Shown here piece by piece: positions 33,919-40,931 of a stretch of 45,867 nucleotides of DNA. The stretch spans positions 412,886 through 458,752 of the forward strand of contig NZ_KB889561.1 in the NCBI RefSeq assembly GCF_000372745.1, in the 5' to 3' direction. The notes beneath the pieces are model-generated. The model was not told the DNA's origin. It saw only the letters and a program-made list of their open reading frames with translations, and ran no database searches. Source of the DNA: Embleya scabrispora DSM 41855. GTDB lineage: Bacteria > Actinomycetota > Actinomycetes > Streptomycetales > Streptomycetaceae. Position 1 is the stretch's first letter; the number at the start of each line of letters is the position of its first letter. Made by a program: the position numbers and the translations under genes.

Positions 33919-33926
33919 TGCGCACG

Positions 33927-33950
33927 CATTGAATGTCTACGCATTAAATG
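33927..33950. promoter_or_regulatory. MarR-type operator repeats
   Basis: Two small palindromes, CATTGAATG (33927-33935) and CATTAAATG (33942-33950), each preceded by ACG, are repeated at 15-bp spacing. They lie in a strongly AT-rich stretch between the divergent MFS and MarR genes, upstream of both -10 elements. A further GCAATAAATTTGC half-symmetric element lies at 33956-33968. These are the expected sites for the adjacent MarR protein. Confidence 0.6.
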
Positions 33951-33968
33951 TGGGTGCAATAAATTTGC

Positions 33969-33997
33969 TTGCATGTTATGACGGGTGGCGTTACCGT
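33969..33997 (+). promoter_or_regulatory. Promoter of the marR-like gene
   Basis: TTGCAT (33969-33974), a 17-bp spacer and TACCGT (33992-33997) form a well-spaced -35/-10 pair. The initiation point would coincide with the ATG at 34004, predicting a leaderless mRNA and agreeing with the lack of a ribosome site. Confidence 0.55.
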
Positions 33998-34003
33998 GAC
34001 GCG

Positions 34004-34378
34004 ATGAAGACCGAGGAGCCGCTGATCGAGAGCTGGCGCAACCTGTTGTCGCAGTACAGCCTGGTCGCCCACGAGCTCGATCGCGCCCTGCAGGCGGAGC
34101 ACTGCCTGACGATGAGCGACTACGAGGTGCTGGATCGCCTGATCGCCGCCGACGGCTGCAAGGCCCGCATCCACGACCTGGTCGGCGATCTGCACCTGAG
34201 CCAGAGCGCCTCCTCGCGGGCCGTCGCCCGACTGGAGAAGTGCGGCCTGGTGGAACGCGCGATGTGCGACACCGACCGCCGGGGCGTGTTCGTCACCGCC
34301 ACCGACCGCGGCCGGGCCCTGCACCTCGAAGCCCGCCGAACCCAACTGGCCGTCCTGCAAAAGCACCTGGCCGGCTGA
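34004..34378 (+). CDS. MarR-family repressor
   Basis: 124 residues from ATG 34004. The winged HTH spans MSDYEVLDRLIAADGCKARIHDLVGDLHLSQSASSRAVARLEKCGLVERAMCDTDRRGVFVTATDRGRAL, with the wing D-x-R-R-G typical of MarR. It is somewhat shorter than the usual 140-160 residues at both ends, but the DNA-binding core and flanking helices are complete. The in-frame upstream extension to 33902 covers the operator/promoter and is not coding. It most likely represses the divergent DHA2 pump and itself. Confidence 0.93.
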   Translation: MKTEEPLIESWRNLLSQYSLVAHELDRALQAEHCLTMSDYEVLDRLIAADGCKARIHDLVGDLHLSQSASSRAVARLEKCGLVERAMCDTDRRGVFVTATDRGRALHLEARRTQLAVLQKHLAG

Positions 34379-34552
34379 CCGGGCCGGGTTGCCGCCGCGC
34401 ACCGCGGGCCGGCTCCCCGGACCACAACCGCGCCCCCGTACGCCGGAGCCCGCGCCGGAACATCGGCTCCGCGCTGCCTGCCCGAAGCGTGCACCCGTAC
34501 GCCCGACCCACCGTCGTCCGCGCCGGAGGCGCGTTGCGCGTGACGGTGAACG

Positions 34553-34894
34553 TCAGCCGCGCAGCAGCGTCCGCAGTTCCGCCGCCACATCCGTCGCGCC
34601 GAGCAGTCGGGCACCGGCGGGGAGCAGGATCAGCACCCCCGAGTTGGCCCGCGACACGATCCGCGCCTGCTCCCAGATCAGCACGATCTCCATGACGACC
34701 GCACGGTAGGCGCTATGGGCGTCGCTTCCGCGCGGCTTCCCGAATCGGCGGTGCAGTTCCTTGTCCACCCGGTGCCGGGCCTGCTCACGCCCCAGCCCGA
34801 CGTCCGCGAACGTCGCCACGAACGTACCGGCGGCCAACGAAACGATCTCCGTGCCCAGCAACGCCTCGACCCCGACGTCCGAACTCCCGGTCAT
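34553..34894 (-). CDS. Uncharacterised small protein
   Basis: 113 residues from ATG 34894. No signal peptide or transmembrane helix. A Gly/Ala-rich first third (MTGSSDVGVEALLGTEIVSLAAGTFVATFADVG) leads into a helical, charged middle (REQARHRVDKELHRRFGKPRGSDAHSAYRAVVMEIVLIWEQARIV) and a short C-terminus (LLPAGARLLGATDVAAELRTLL). I do not recognise the family. A TAGCGT -10 ends 7 nt before the ATG, supporting this start and a leaderless mRNA; the upstream open frame is therefore not used. It is divergent from the GNAT gene. Confidence 0.65.
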   Translation of the reverse strand: MTGSSDVGVEALLGTEIVSLAAGTFVATFADVGLGREQARHRVDKELHRRFGKPRGSDAHSAYRAVVMEIVLIWEQARIVSRANSGVLILLPAGARLLGATDVAAELRTLLRG

Positions 34895-34901
34895 GAGCGC
34901 C

Positions 34902-34907
34902 ACGCTA
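34902..34907 (-). promoter_or_regulatory. -10 element (TAGCGT) of the small unknown gene
   Basis: Minus-strand TAGCGT ends 7 nt before ATG 34894, giving a predicted leaderless transcript. No -35 consensus is visible. Confidence 0.45.
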
Positions 34908-35138
34908 CCGGCCGGAGGTGCGATGCTCGCCGTGCCGCCACCGGGGTCCGCCGCGACGGATACACCGGCCGGGAAGTGTCCGCGATACGTGCTCGGATCC
35001 ACAGCCACCCTGTGCGCGCGCACCGGCCGAGGTCGGCTCAGGGGGTCCGGTGCGCCCGGATCCGGCCGACGCCGACGGCCCGTCCGTTGCCGCCGGAAGC
35101 GGACCGGACGCGCTCCGCAGGGCGGAACGGGGGTGGGA

Positions 35139-35144
35139 TAGCGT
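35139..35144 (+). promoter_or_regulatory. -10 element (TAGCGT) of the GNAT gene
   Basis: TAGCGT ends 7 nt before ATG 35152, and the gene has no Shine-Dalgarno sequence, so it is probably leaderless. The same hexamer and spacing occur at the divergent neighbour. Confidence 0.5.
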
Positions 35145-35151
35145 CACCCAC

Positions 35152-35625
35152 ATGTCCGAAGCCCCGAAGATCCGTCCCTATCTGCCCGCCGACGAGGACG
35201 CCGCGGTCGACGTCTGGTCCCGGGCGGGCCGCATCGCACATCCGTTCATCCCGGGCGAGGGGGAGGGCGAGCGCGAGCGGGAGATGCGCGAGACCTACCT
35301 CGTGCACGCCGACAACTGGGTCGCCGAGGCGGACGGCCGGGTGGTCGCGCTCCTCGGTCTCATCCTCGGCGAGATCGACGGCGTGAGCTGCGGCGAGATC
35401 GGCGGCCTGTTCGTGGCGCCCGAGACACAGGGCACCGGCGTGGGCCGACTGCTCGTGGAGCACGCGGCCACGCTGCACGGCACGCTGACGCTGGAGGTGT
35501 ACGAGAAGAACACCCGGGCGCGCGACTTCTACGCCCGCGTCGGTTTCACCGAGCACAGCCGGCGCACCGACGAGCCCTACGGCGAGGTCCTGCTCAAGCT
35601 CGTTCGCCCGGCTCCGCAAGTCTGA
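35152..35625 (+). CDS. GNAT family N-acetyltransferase
   Basis: 157 residues. Acetyl-CoA-binding motif A: GEIGGLFVAPETQGTGVGRLLVEHA, with the Q-G-T-G-V-G pyrophosphate loop. Motif B: LTLEVYEKNTRARDFYARVGF. N-terminal strand-helix: IRPYLPADEDAAVDVWSRAGRIAHPFI. Similar proteins are annotated as putative acetyltransferases (YjaB-like). The acceptor is unknown. ATG 35152 is supported by the leaderless promoter. A 15-bp hairpin follows the gene. Confidence 0.92.
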   Translation: MSEAPKIRPYLPADEDAAVDVWSRAGRIAHPFIPGEGEGEREREMRETYLVHADNWVAEADGRVVALLGLILGEIDGVSCGEIGGLFVAPETQGTGVGRLLVEHAATLHGTLTLEVYEKNTRARDFYARVGFTEHSRRTDEPYGEVLLKLVRPAPQV

Positions 35626-35689
35626 CCCCCGCGCGGCGAGCCGGAGTCGGCACCGCGACCCGACTCGGCACCGCGAGCCCGAAGCCGAC

Positions 35690-35726
35690 CCGCCCGGCCG
35701 GAGCCACCTGCGCTCCGGCCGGGCGG
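35690..35726. terminator. Bidirectional stem-loop between GNAT and I36-like genes
   Basis: CCGCCCGGCCGGAGC (35690-35704) pairs perfectly with GCTCCGGCCGGGCGG (35712-35726), a 15-bp stem with a 7-nt loop, between convergent genes. A second palindrome, CGCACCATGGTGCG (35734-35747), lies just beyond it. Confidence 0.8.
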
Positions 35727-35764
35727 CGGGCATCGCACCATGGTGCGCCGGCCCGACTCCCGCT

Positions 35765-36166
35765 CTACCGGCCGTAGTCCCGGCCGACGACGAGGGGCTG
35801 CCCGGCCGAATCGGCACTGGCGAGGTCCTGCCCGGCATCGATCCGGCCGTGCACCGTGTACTGGTAACACGGGAACCGGATACAGACGACGGGTCGGCTC
35901 ACGCCGTGCAGCACAGGAAACCCGGCGCGGTTGGCGATCGAGAGCACCGGTCCGGCGATGGTGTACCCGGCGTCACCGCGGTCCTCGATCGCCCGCGCGG
36001 GAACCACGGTCCGCGTCCCGGTCAGATTGTGGCCGCTGTAGACGCACAGACTGGCCGCGGGGCAGGAGGTGGCGTCGTCGGCACGGGCGGTGGGGGCGAA
36101 GGCCGGCACGCCCAGGAGCGTACCTGCGGCGGCGCCGGCGGCGAGGGTGGCCAATTTACGCATCAT
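35765..36166 (-). CDS. Secreted peptidase-inhibitor I36-like protein
   Basis: 133 residues. Signal peptide 1-29 (MMRKLATLAAGAAAG...ARADD), then a small Cys-containing domain. SCPAASLCVYSGHNLTGTR matches the I36/beta-gamma-crystallin-like pattern C-P-x-x-x-L-C-x-Y-x-x-x-N-x-x-G. A second Cys pair (VVCIRFPCYQY) could form another disulfide. Streptomyces I36 proteins inhibit metalloproteases such as the thermolysin-like enzymes, and an M4 protease is encoded 8 kb away; a link is only a suggestion. GAGGA lies 7 nt before ATG 36166; the second ATG (36163) is equally possible. Confidence 0.8.
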   Translation of the reverse strand: MMRKLATLAAGAAAGTLLGVPAFAPTARADDATSCPAASLCVYSGHNLTGTRTVVPARAIEDRGDAGYTIAGPVLSIANRAGFPVLHGVSRPVVCIRFPCYQYTVHGRIDAGQDLASADSAGQPLVVGRDYGR

Positions 36167-36618
36167 GCGAGTGTCCTCACTCTCGATGGGTCGAACCGGT
36201 CGACGAAGCGAACCGGTCGACGGGTCGACGGGTCGTGCGCCGGAACTGCGCCGGTTGGTCGGCGGGGTCCGACGCAGGCCACGTTTCCGTATCGACAGCG
36301 CTGCGTGAAACCACATTTACGGACAGTGGCGAACCACGCCGTTTCGGCCGCGTCACCGACCGCCGATACCCCTTGGGGGTCGGGGTGTAATCATTCGACT
36401 ACTGGCGGTAGATCCCAGGAATTCGCCCCCCGGGTCCGCGGGCGAGGTCGCCCGGCGACCCCACCCGGACCGGATCGAGCGGTTCACCCACTCGCTCTCG
36501 GACACGACCCCCTGGCCGAAACCCACACGGTCACCGCGCGACCCGGCCGGCACCCCGCTACGGCACCCCGCTCGACACACGTCCCGCCGGTGGTTCGCGA
36601 CCGCGAACGACCCGACCC
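36167..36618. other. Intergenic region upstream of the I36-like gene
   Basis: 452 bases without a gene. The I36-like promoter should be within the first 150 bp. A tandem repeat sits at 36192-36235. The remainder (36240-36618) is unstructured to my eye and includes the downstream side of the phosphate dikinase gene. Confidence 0.5.
36192..36235. repeat. Short tandem repeats (CGAACCGGTCGACG)
   Basis: CGAACCGGTCGACG occurs at 36192-36205 and 36209-36222 (17-bp period), followed by GGTCGACG-type 9-bp units to 36235. The core contains the palindromes ACCGGT and GTCGAC. It lies in the I36-like leader and might be a regulatory site or slippage product. Confidence 0.4.
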
Positions 36619-39309
36619 TCAGCGCGAATCCGCATCCGTCGCGGTCACGACGGCGGCACGGCCGGCCTCCAGGCGGGCGGCCGGCAGTCGAAAAGGTGAG
36701 CAGGACAGATAGTCCACCCCGACCTCGTGGAAGAACCGGATCGACTCCGGGTCGCCCGCGTGTTCCCCGCACACCCCGATCCGCAGCCCCGGACTCGCCC
36801 GCCGGCCCTCCCGCGTGGCCAGGTCGACCAGCCGGCCGACGCCCGCGCGGTCGATGGTCTCGAACGGCGAGACGTCGAGGATGCCCCGCTCCAGGTAGCC
36901 GGCCAGGAAGGACGCCTCGGCGTCGTCACGGGACAGGCCCCAGGTGGTCTGGGTCAGGTCGTTGGTGCCGAACGAGAAGAAGTCCGCGACCGGCGCGATG
37001 GTCGCGGCGGTCAGCGCGGCCCTGGGCAGTTCGATCATGGTGCCCACCGGACAGTGCACCGGTGTCCCGGCCGCCTGTCCGACCTCGGCCAGGACCCGTT
37101 CGACCTCCGCGCGCACGATGCGCAGTTCCTCGACGGTGGCCACCAGCGGGATCATGATCTCCGCCCGCGGATCACCGCCGGCGCGCACCCGCGCGACCAC
37201 CGCTTCGCCGATGGCCCGCACCTGGGTGGCCACCAGCCCGGGAATGGTCAGCGCCAGCCGTACCCCGCGCAGACCCAGCATCGGATTCTGCTCGTGCAGG
37301 CGCTCGATCGCCTCGTGGACGCGCACCGCGCGCGGCTCGGGCTCCTCGCCCCTGGCCCGGGCCCGGGCCAGCCGGAGCGCCGACTCGGTGTGGTCGGGCA
37401 GGAATTCGTGCAGCGGCGGGTCGAGCAGCCGGATGGTCACGGGCAGGCCGTCCATCGCCGCGAGCAACTCGGTGAAGTCCTCGCGCTGGAGCGGCAGCAA
37501 GGCGTCCAGGGCGAGCCGGCGATCGGCGTCGGTACGGGCCAGGATCAGGTCCTCGACGAGGGGGCGACGCGGGCCCAGGAACATGTGCTCGGTACGACAC
37601 AGCCCGATCCCGCGGGCGCCGAAGCGCCGGGCCCGGGCCGCGTCCTCGGCCGTGTCGGCATTCGCCAGGACGTGCAATCGCCGTACCGCGTCCGCCTGTT
37701 CCAGGAAACGGGCGACCGCCTCGACCACGCCGGCCGAACGTACACCGGTCTCCAGGTAGCGGCTGACCGGCGAGGGCACCAGCGCCAACGCGCCCGCGTA
37801 CACCGTGCCGGCCGTACCGTCCACCGAGACCGTGGCGCCCTGTTCGAGCACGGTCCCGTCGGCGCCGGTGCAGCGTCGGCCCTCGACATCGATGTCCAGG
37901 TCGGCCGCGCCGCACACGCACACCTTGCCCATGCCCCGGGCCACCACCGCCGCGTGGCTGGTCTTGCCGCCCCGGCCGGTCACCACGGCCTCGGCGGCGA
38001 TCATGCCGGGCAGGTCGTCCGGGCGGGTCTCCGGGCGGACCAGCACGACCCGTTCGCCGGTCGCGGCCCGCCGGACGGCCTCGGCCACGTCGAACACCAC
38101 CGCGCCGACCGCGGCGCCCGGCGAGGCCGGGACACCGTGCGCCAGCGGTGCGCCGTCCGCCTGCGTGTCGAAGCGCGGGAAGGTCAGCTGGTCCAACTGC
38201 CGGCCGTCCACCCGGGCGAGCGCCTGCGCCCAGGTGATCGTCCCCTCGTCCACGAGCGCACAGGCGATCCGGAAGGCGGCCTCGGCGGTCCGCTTGCCCA
38301 CCCGGGTCTGCAGCACCCACAACCGGCCGCGCTCGATGGTGAACTCGACGTCGCACAGGTCGCGATAGTGCGCTTCGAGCAGCCGCAACACCGCGATCAG
38401 GCGTTCGTACGAGAAGGGGTCCAGCCGCTCGAGGTTCTGGAGCGGCAGCGCGTCGCGGACCCCGGAGACCACGTCCTCGCCCTGCGCGTCGGGCAGATAG
38501 TCGCCGTACACGCCGGGCCGCCCGGTGCCGGGGTCGCGGGTGAACGCGACGCCGGTGCCCGAGTCCCGGCCCGAGTTGCCGAAGACCATCGCCTGCACCG
38601 TCACCGCCGTGCCCAGGTCGTCCGGGATGTGCTCGCGCCGCCGATAGACCCGGGCCCGCTCGCCGTTCCACGACCGAAAGACCGCCAGGACGGCGCCGGC
38701 GAGTTGTTCGCGCGGATCCTGCGGAAACTCCTCGCCCGCGACCTCGCGCACGATGCGCCGAAACTCCCCGACGATCTCGGTCAACTCACCGACGCCCAGC
38801 CCGAGATCGTCGGCCACTCCCAGGCGCCGCCGGTATCGGGTGAGCACCTCCTCGAAGCGCGCCGCGGGCACGCCCAGCACGGTGGCTCCGTACATCTGCA
38901 CCAGGCGCCGATACGAGTCCCACGCGAAGCGCTCCCGGCCGCTCGCCGCGGCCAGACCGAGCACCGAGGTGTCGTTGAGGCCGACGTCGAGGATCGTGTC
39001 CATCATGCCGGGCATGGAGAACCGGGCACCGGAGCGCACCGAGACCAGCAGCGGGTCGTCGGCCGCTCCCAGCCGTCGCCCGATCGAGCGCTCCAGGCCG
39101 GCGAGGTGTTCGGCGATCTCGTCCGCCAGTGCGCTCGGCGGCGCGCCCGTGCGCAGGAAGACCCGGCACGCGTCCGTGCCGATCGTGAAGCCCGGCGGGA
39201 CGGGCAGCCCCAGCCGGGTCATCTCGGCGAGGTTCGCCCCTTTGCCGCCGAGCAGTTCGGCCTGCTCCCGGGAACCTTCGCCGAAGTCGTACACGTACGC
39301 GGTCGCCAT
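36619..39309 (-). CDS. ppdK: Pyruvate, phosphate dikinase
   Basis: 896 residues, full length. It interconverts pyruvate + ATP + Pi and PEP + AMP + PPi. Seen: the N-terminal ATP-grasp region with GGKGANLAEMTRLGLPVPPGF and SVRSGARFSMPGMMDTILDVGLN; the central phosphohistidine domain with GRGGKTSHAAVVARGMG, whose TSH holds the catalytic His; and the C-terminal TIM barrel with FGARGIGLCRTEHMF, LEQNPMLGLRG-like, SFGTNDLTQTTWG and the catalytic Cys in GVCGEHAGD. GGAAGG lies 7 nt before ATG 39309; the ATG at 39315 is too close to the site. It is monocistronic and supports PEP supply under gluconeogenic growth. Confidence 0.97.
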   Translation of the reverse strand: MATAYVYDFGEGSREQAELLGGKGANLAEMTRLGLPVPPGFTIGTDACRVFLRTGAPPSALADEIAEHLAGLERSIGRRLGAADDPLLVSVRSGARFSMPGMMDTILDVGLNDTSVLGLAAASGRERFAWDSYRRLVQMYGATVLGVPAARFEEVLTRYRRRLGVADDLGLGVGELTEIVGEFRRIVREVAGEEFPQDPREQLAGAVLAVFRSWNGERARVYRRREHIPDDLGTAVTVQAMVFGNSGRDSGTGVAFTRDPGTGRPGVYGDYLPDAQGEDVVSGVRDALPLQNLERLDPFSYERLIAVLRLLEAHYRDLCDVEFTIERGRLWVLQTRVGKRTAEAAFRIACALVDEGTITWAQALARVDGRQLDQLTFPRFDTQADGAPLAHGVPASPGAAVGAVVFDVAEAVRRAATGERVVLVRPETRPDDLPGMIAAEAVVTGRGGKTSHAAVVARGMGKVCVCGAADLDIDVEGRRCTGADGTVLEQGATVSVDGTAGTVYAGALALVPSPVSRYLETGVRSAGVVEAVARFLEQADAVRRLHVLANADTAEDAARARRFGARGIGLCRTEHMFLGPRRPLVEDLILARTDADRRLALDALLPLQREDFTELLAAMDGLPVTIRLLDPPLHEFLPDHTESALRLARARARGEEPEPRAVRVHEAIERLHEQNPMLGLRGVRLALTIPGLVATQVRAIGEAVVARVRAGGDPRAEIMIPLVATVEELRIVRAEVERVLAEVGQAAGTPVHCPVGTMIELPRAALTAATIAPVADFFSFGTNDLTQTTWGLSRDDAEASFLAGYLERGILDVSPFETIDRAGVGRLVDLATREGRRASPGLRIGVCGEHAGDPESIRFFHEVGVDYLSCSPFRLPAARLEAGRAAVVTATDADSR

Positions 39310-39631
39310 GGGCATCCCTTCCCGCACGGTAGGCCCGCGAAGAACGGCCCGTACCGACGCGTGCCACCGGGCGCGGCCGGCGCGGATGCCCGTCCGGTCC
39401 GCCGAAGCCTCGCCGGCGTCCCCGCATGGGCCGGGAACGCTCGCGTCCACGGCCCGTCAACGCCCGTCGCGATCGTCACGACGTCGACACCGGCTGTCTT
39501 TCAGGGTAACGCCGCGCCGGGATGGCGCCGGCGCATCGCGTCCGGGCGGCCGGCGGCCGCCCGGGACGATCCGCGGCGGGTGTCGGCGCCACGCGATGAG
39601 CGTCCCGGGCGGGTCCGGGGAACGTGCCGGG
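39310..39631. other. Intergenic region upstream of ppdK
   Basis: 322 bases separating the tail-like cluster from ppdK on the same strand. No gene, hairpin or clear promoter hexamers are visible. The ppdK promoter is expected here. Confidence 0.45.
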
Positions 39632-40795
39632 TCAGCCGTCGGTCAGTCGCAGCACCAGGTTCGCCCGGTCGATGGCCTCCAGGACGGGGTCGGGGGCGAC
39701 CTCCGCGGCGCGGGCCGCCTCGACGAGGTCCTCGGGGTCGGTCCGGGCCAGGTCGGCCACCGTGCGGTCGCCGAGCAGGTCGGCCAGGCGTGCGGTGCGC
39801 GAGACACCGAGCAGCCGGCGCGCGGGCATGGCCCGGACCTGCTCCGGCCCGTCGGCCGCCAGGATCTCCCGGGCGTGGGTCGAGGCGAAGGCGTGCGCCA
39901 GCGCCTGGCGGGTGACGTCGCTCCAGCCCGCGGCTTCCCGACCGTCCCCGGATTGCCCGCAGTAGAAGCCGAACCCGCCGAACGAGGCGGTGAATCGGCG
40001 GTTGCGCAGTTGGTCGACGCTCAACGTGCCGTCGGCGGCGACGGTGAAGTCGGCCAGCACCACCCACGGTTGGGTGGGACAGCGCGGGCACGGACGGGTG
40101 CCCGTGTCGGTGATCCGGGACGAACACCCGGTGGTCTCCTGTCGGGTGCCGTCCTCGCCCTCGACGTACACGTCGGGCAGCGTGTCCAGCACGCCCAGCG
40201 TGAAGCCCTCGCGGACCCGGCTGTACTCGCACGCGGTGTCCTCGCACCCGCACCCGGCCGCCGCCACCGGCACGGTGAGGCACTCGTCGTAGCGCACCGC
40301 GAGATAATACGTACGCCCGGGTTCGCGGCGCTCGCGCACCGGCGCGCACCACGGGTCGGTCGGCGGCGGGCAACCGTCGGTACCGCCCGGCAGCGCGTCG
40401 CGCACATCCACCCTGACCCGGTGGTCGACCACGATCTCGTCCCCGTACGGGCCCAGCACGTAGCCGGGCGACACGTCCAGGAGCCAGGGCAGCCGACCGC
40501 CGTCGCCGAAGCGGACCGTGCGCACGGTCACCCCGCACACCACGCCCCACCCGTGCAGCAACCGGTTGTGCCGGCGCATGCGCTCCAGCAGCCAGACACC
40601 GGTCTGGGCCAGATCCTCCGGGCCGACGAGTTGGCCGCCGAACCAGCGCGGGCGCAGCCGCCCCGTGGCGCTGCCCGCCAGGCAGTCGCCGCATCCGCAG
40701 GACGAGGTCCCGCCTGCTCCGCCGGCTCCGTCGCAGCCGCATCCGCAGCCGCCCTGCCCGGCCACCGCAATGGGCCGGATCGTTTGCTCGTGCAC
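39632..40795 (-). CDS. Cysteine-rich tail-cluster protein, paralogue 3
   Basis: 387 residues from GTG 40795 (AAGGA 8 nt upstream; TTG 40801 is possible). The first 35 residues are Gly/Cys-rich (GGCGCGCDGAGG...SCGCGDCL). A domain follows (about 45-125) beginning WFGGQLVGPEDLAQ...RRHNRLLHGWGVVCGVTV, then DVSPGYVLGPYGDEIVV. This is the module shared with the proteins encoded at 40932-42890 and 44819-45787. After a strand YYLAVRYDECLTVPV comes a second Cys cluster GCGCEDTACEYSRVREGF and later CSSRITDTGTRPCPRC. The C-terminal 80 residues contain helical LLGVSRTARLADLLG segments. No catalytic motif is evident. Similar proteins occur, as unknowns, in phage-tail-like clusters; a structural or metal-binding role is inferred. 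Confidence 0.75.
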   Translation of the reverse strand: MHEQTIRPIAVAGQGGCGCGCDGAGGAGGTSSCGCGDCLAGSATGRLRPRWFGGQLVGPEDLAQTGVWLLERMRRHNRLLHGWGVVCGVTVRTVRFGDGGRLPWLLDVSPGYVLGPYGDEIVVDHRVRVDVRDALPGGTDGCPPPTDPWCAPVRERREPGRTYYLAVRYDECLTVPVAAAGCGCEDTACEYSRVREGFTLGVLDTLPDVYVEGEDGTRQETTGCSSRITDTGTRPCPRCPTQPWVVLADFTVAADGTLSVDQLRNRRFTASFGGFGFYCGQSGDGREAAGWSDVTRQALAHAFASTHAREILAADGPEQVRAMPARRLLGVSRTARLADLLGDRTVADLARTDPEDLVEAARAAEVAPDPVLEAIDRANLVLRLTDG

Positions 40796-40931
40796 GCTCA
40801 ACGTCCTTCAGCTCCTCGATGTGCGTCGTCCAGTGCCGTGGCCGCGACCGGGTGGCGCCGCCCCGCCGATTCCCCGGGCCGGCCCCCTCCGGGCGATCCC
40901 GTGCGATGGCGCCGCGCGCCCGTGTCGGCGC

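Noticed and set aside
33902-34003. N-terminal extension of the MarR ORF to 33902
   Set aside because: It would translate the operator and promoter, gives an atypical N-terminus, and the leaderless promoter fits ATG 34004.
37172-38671. Several 500-codon or longer frames overlapping ppdK on both strands
   Set aside because: Pure shadows of the phosphate dikinase; its frame has full-length family homology and proper codon bias.
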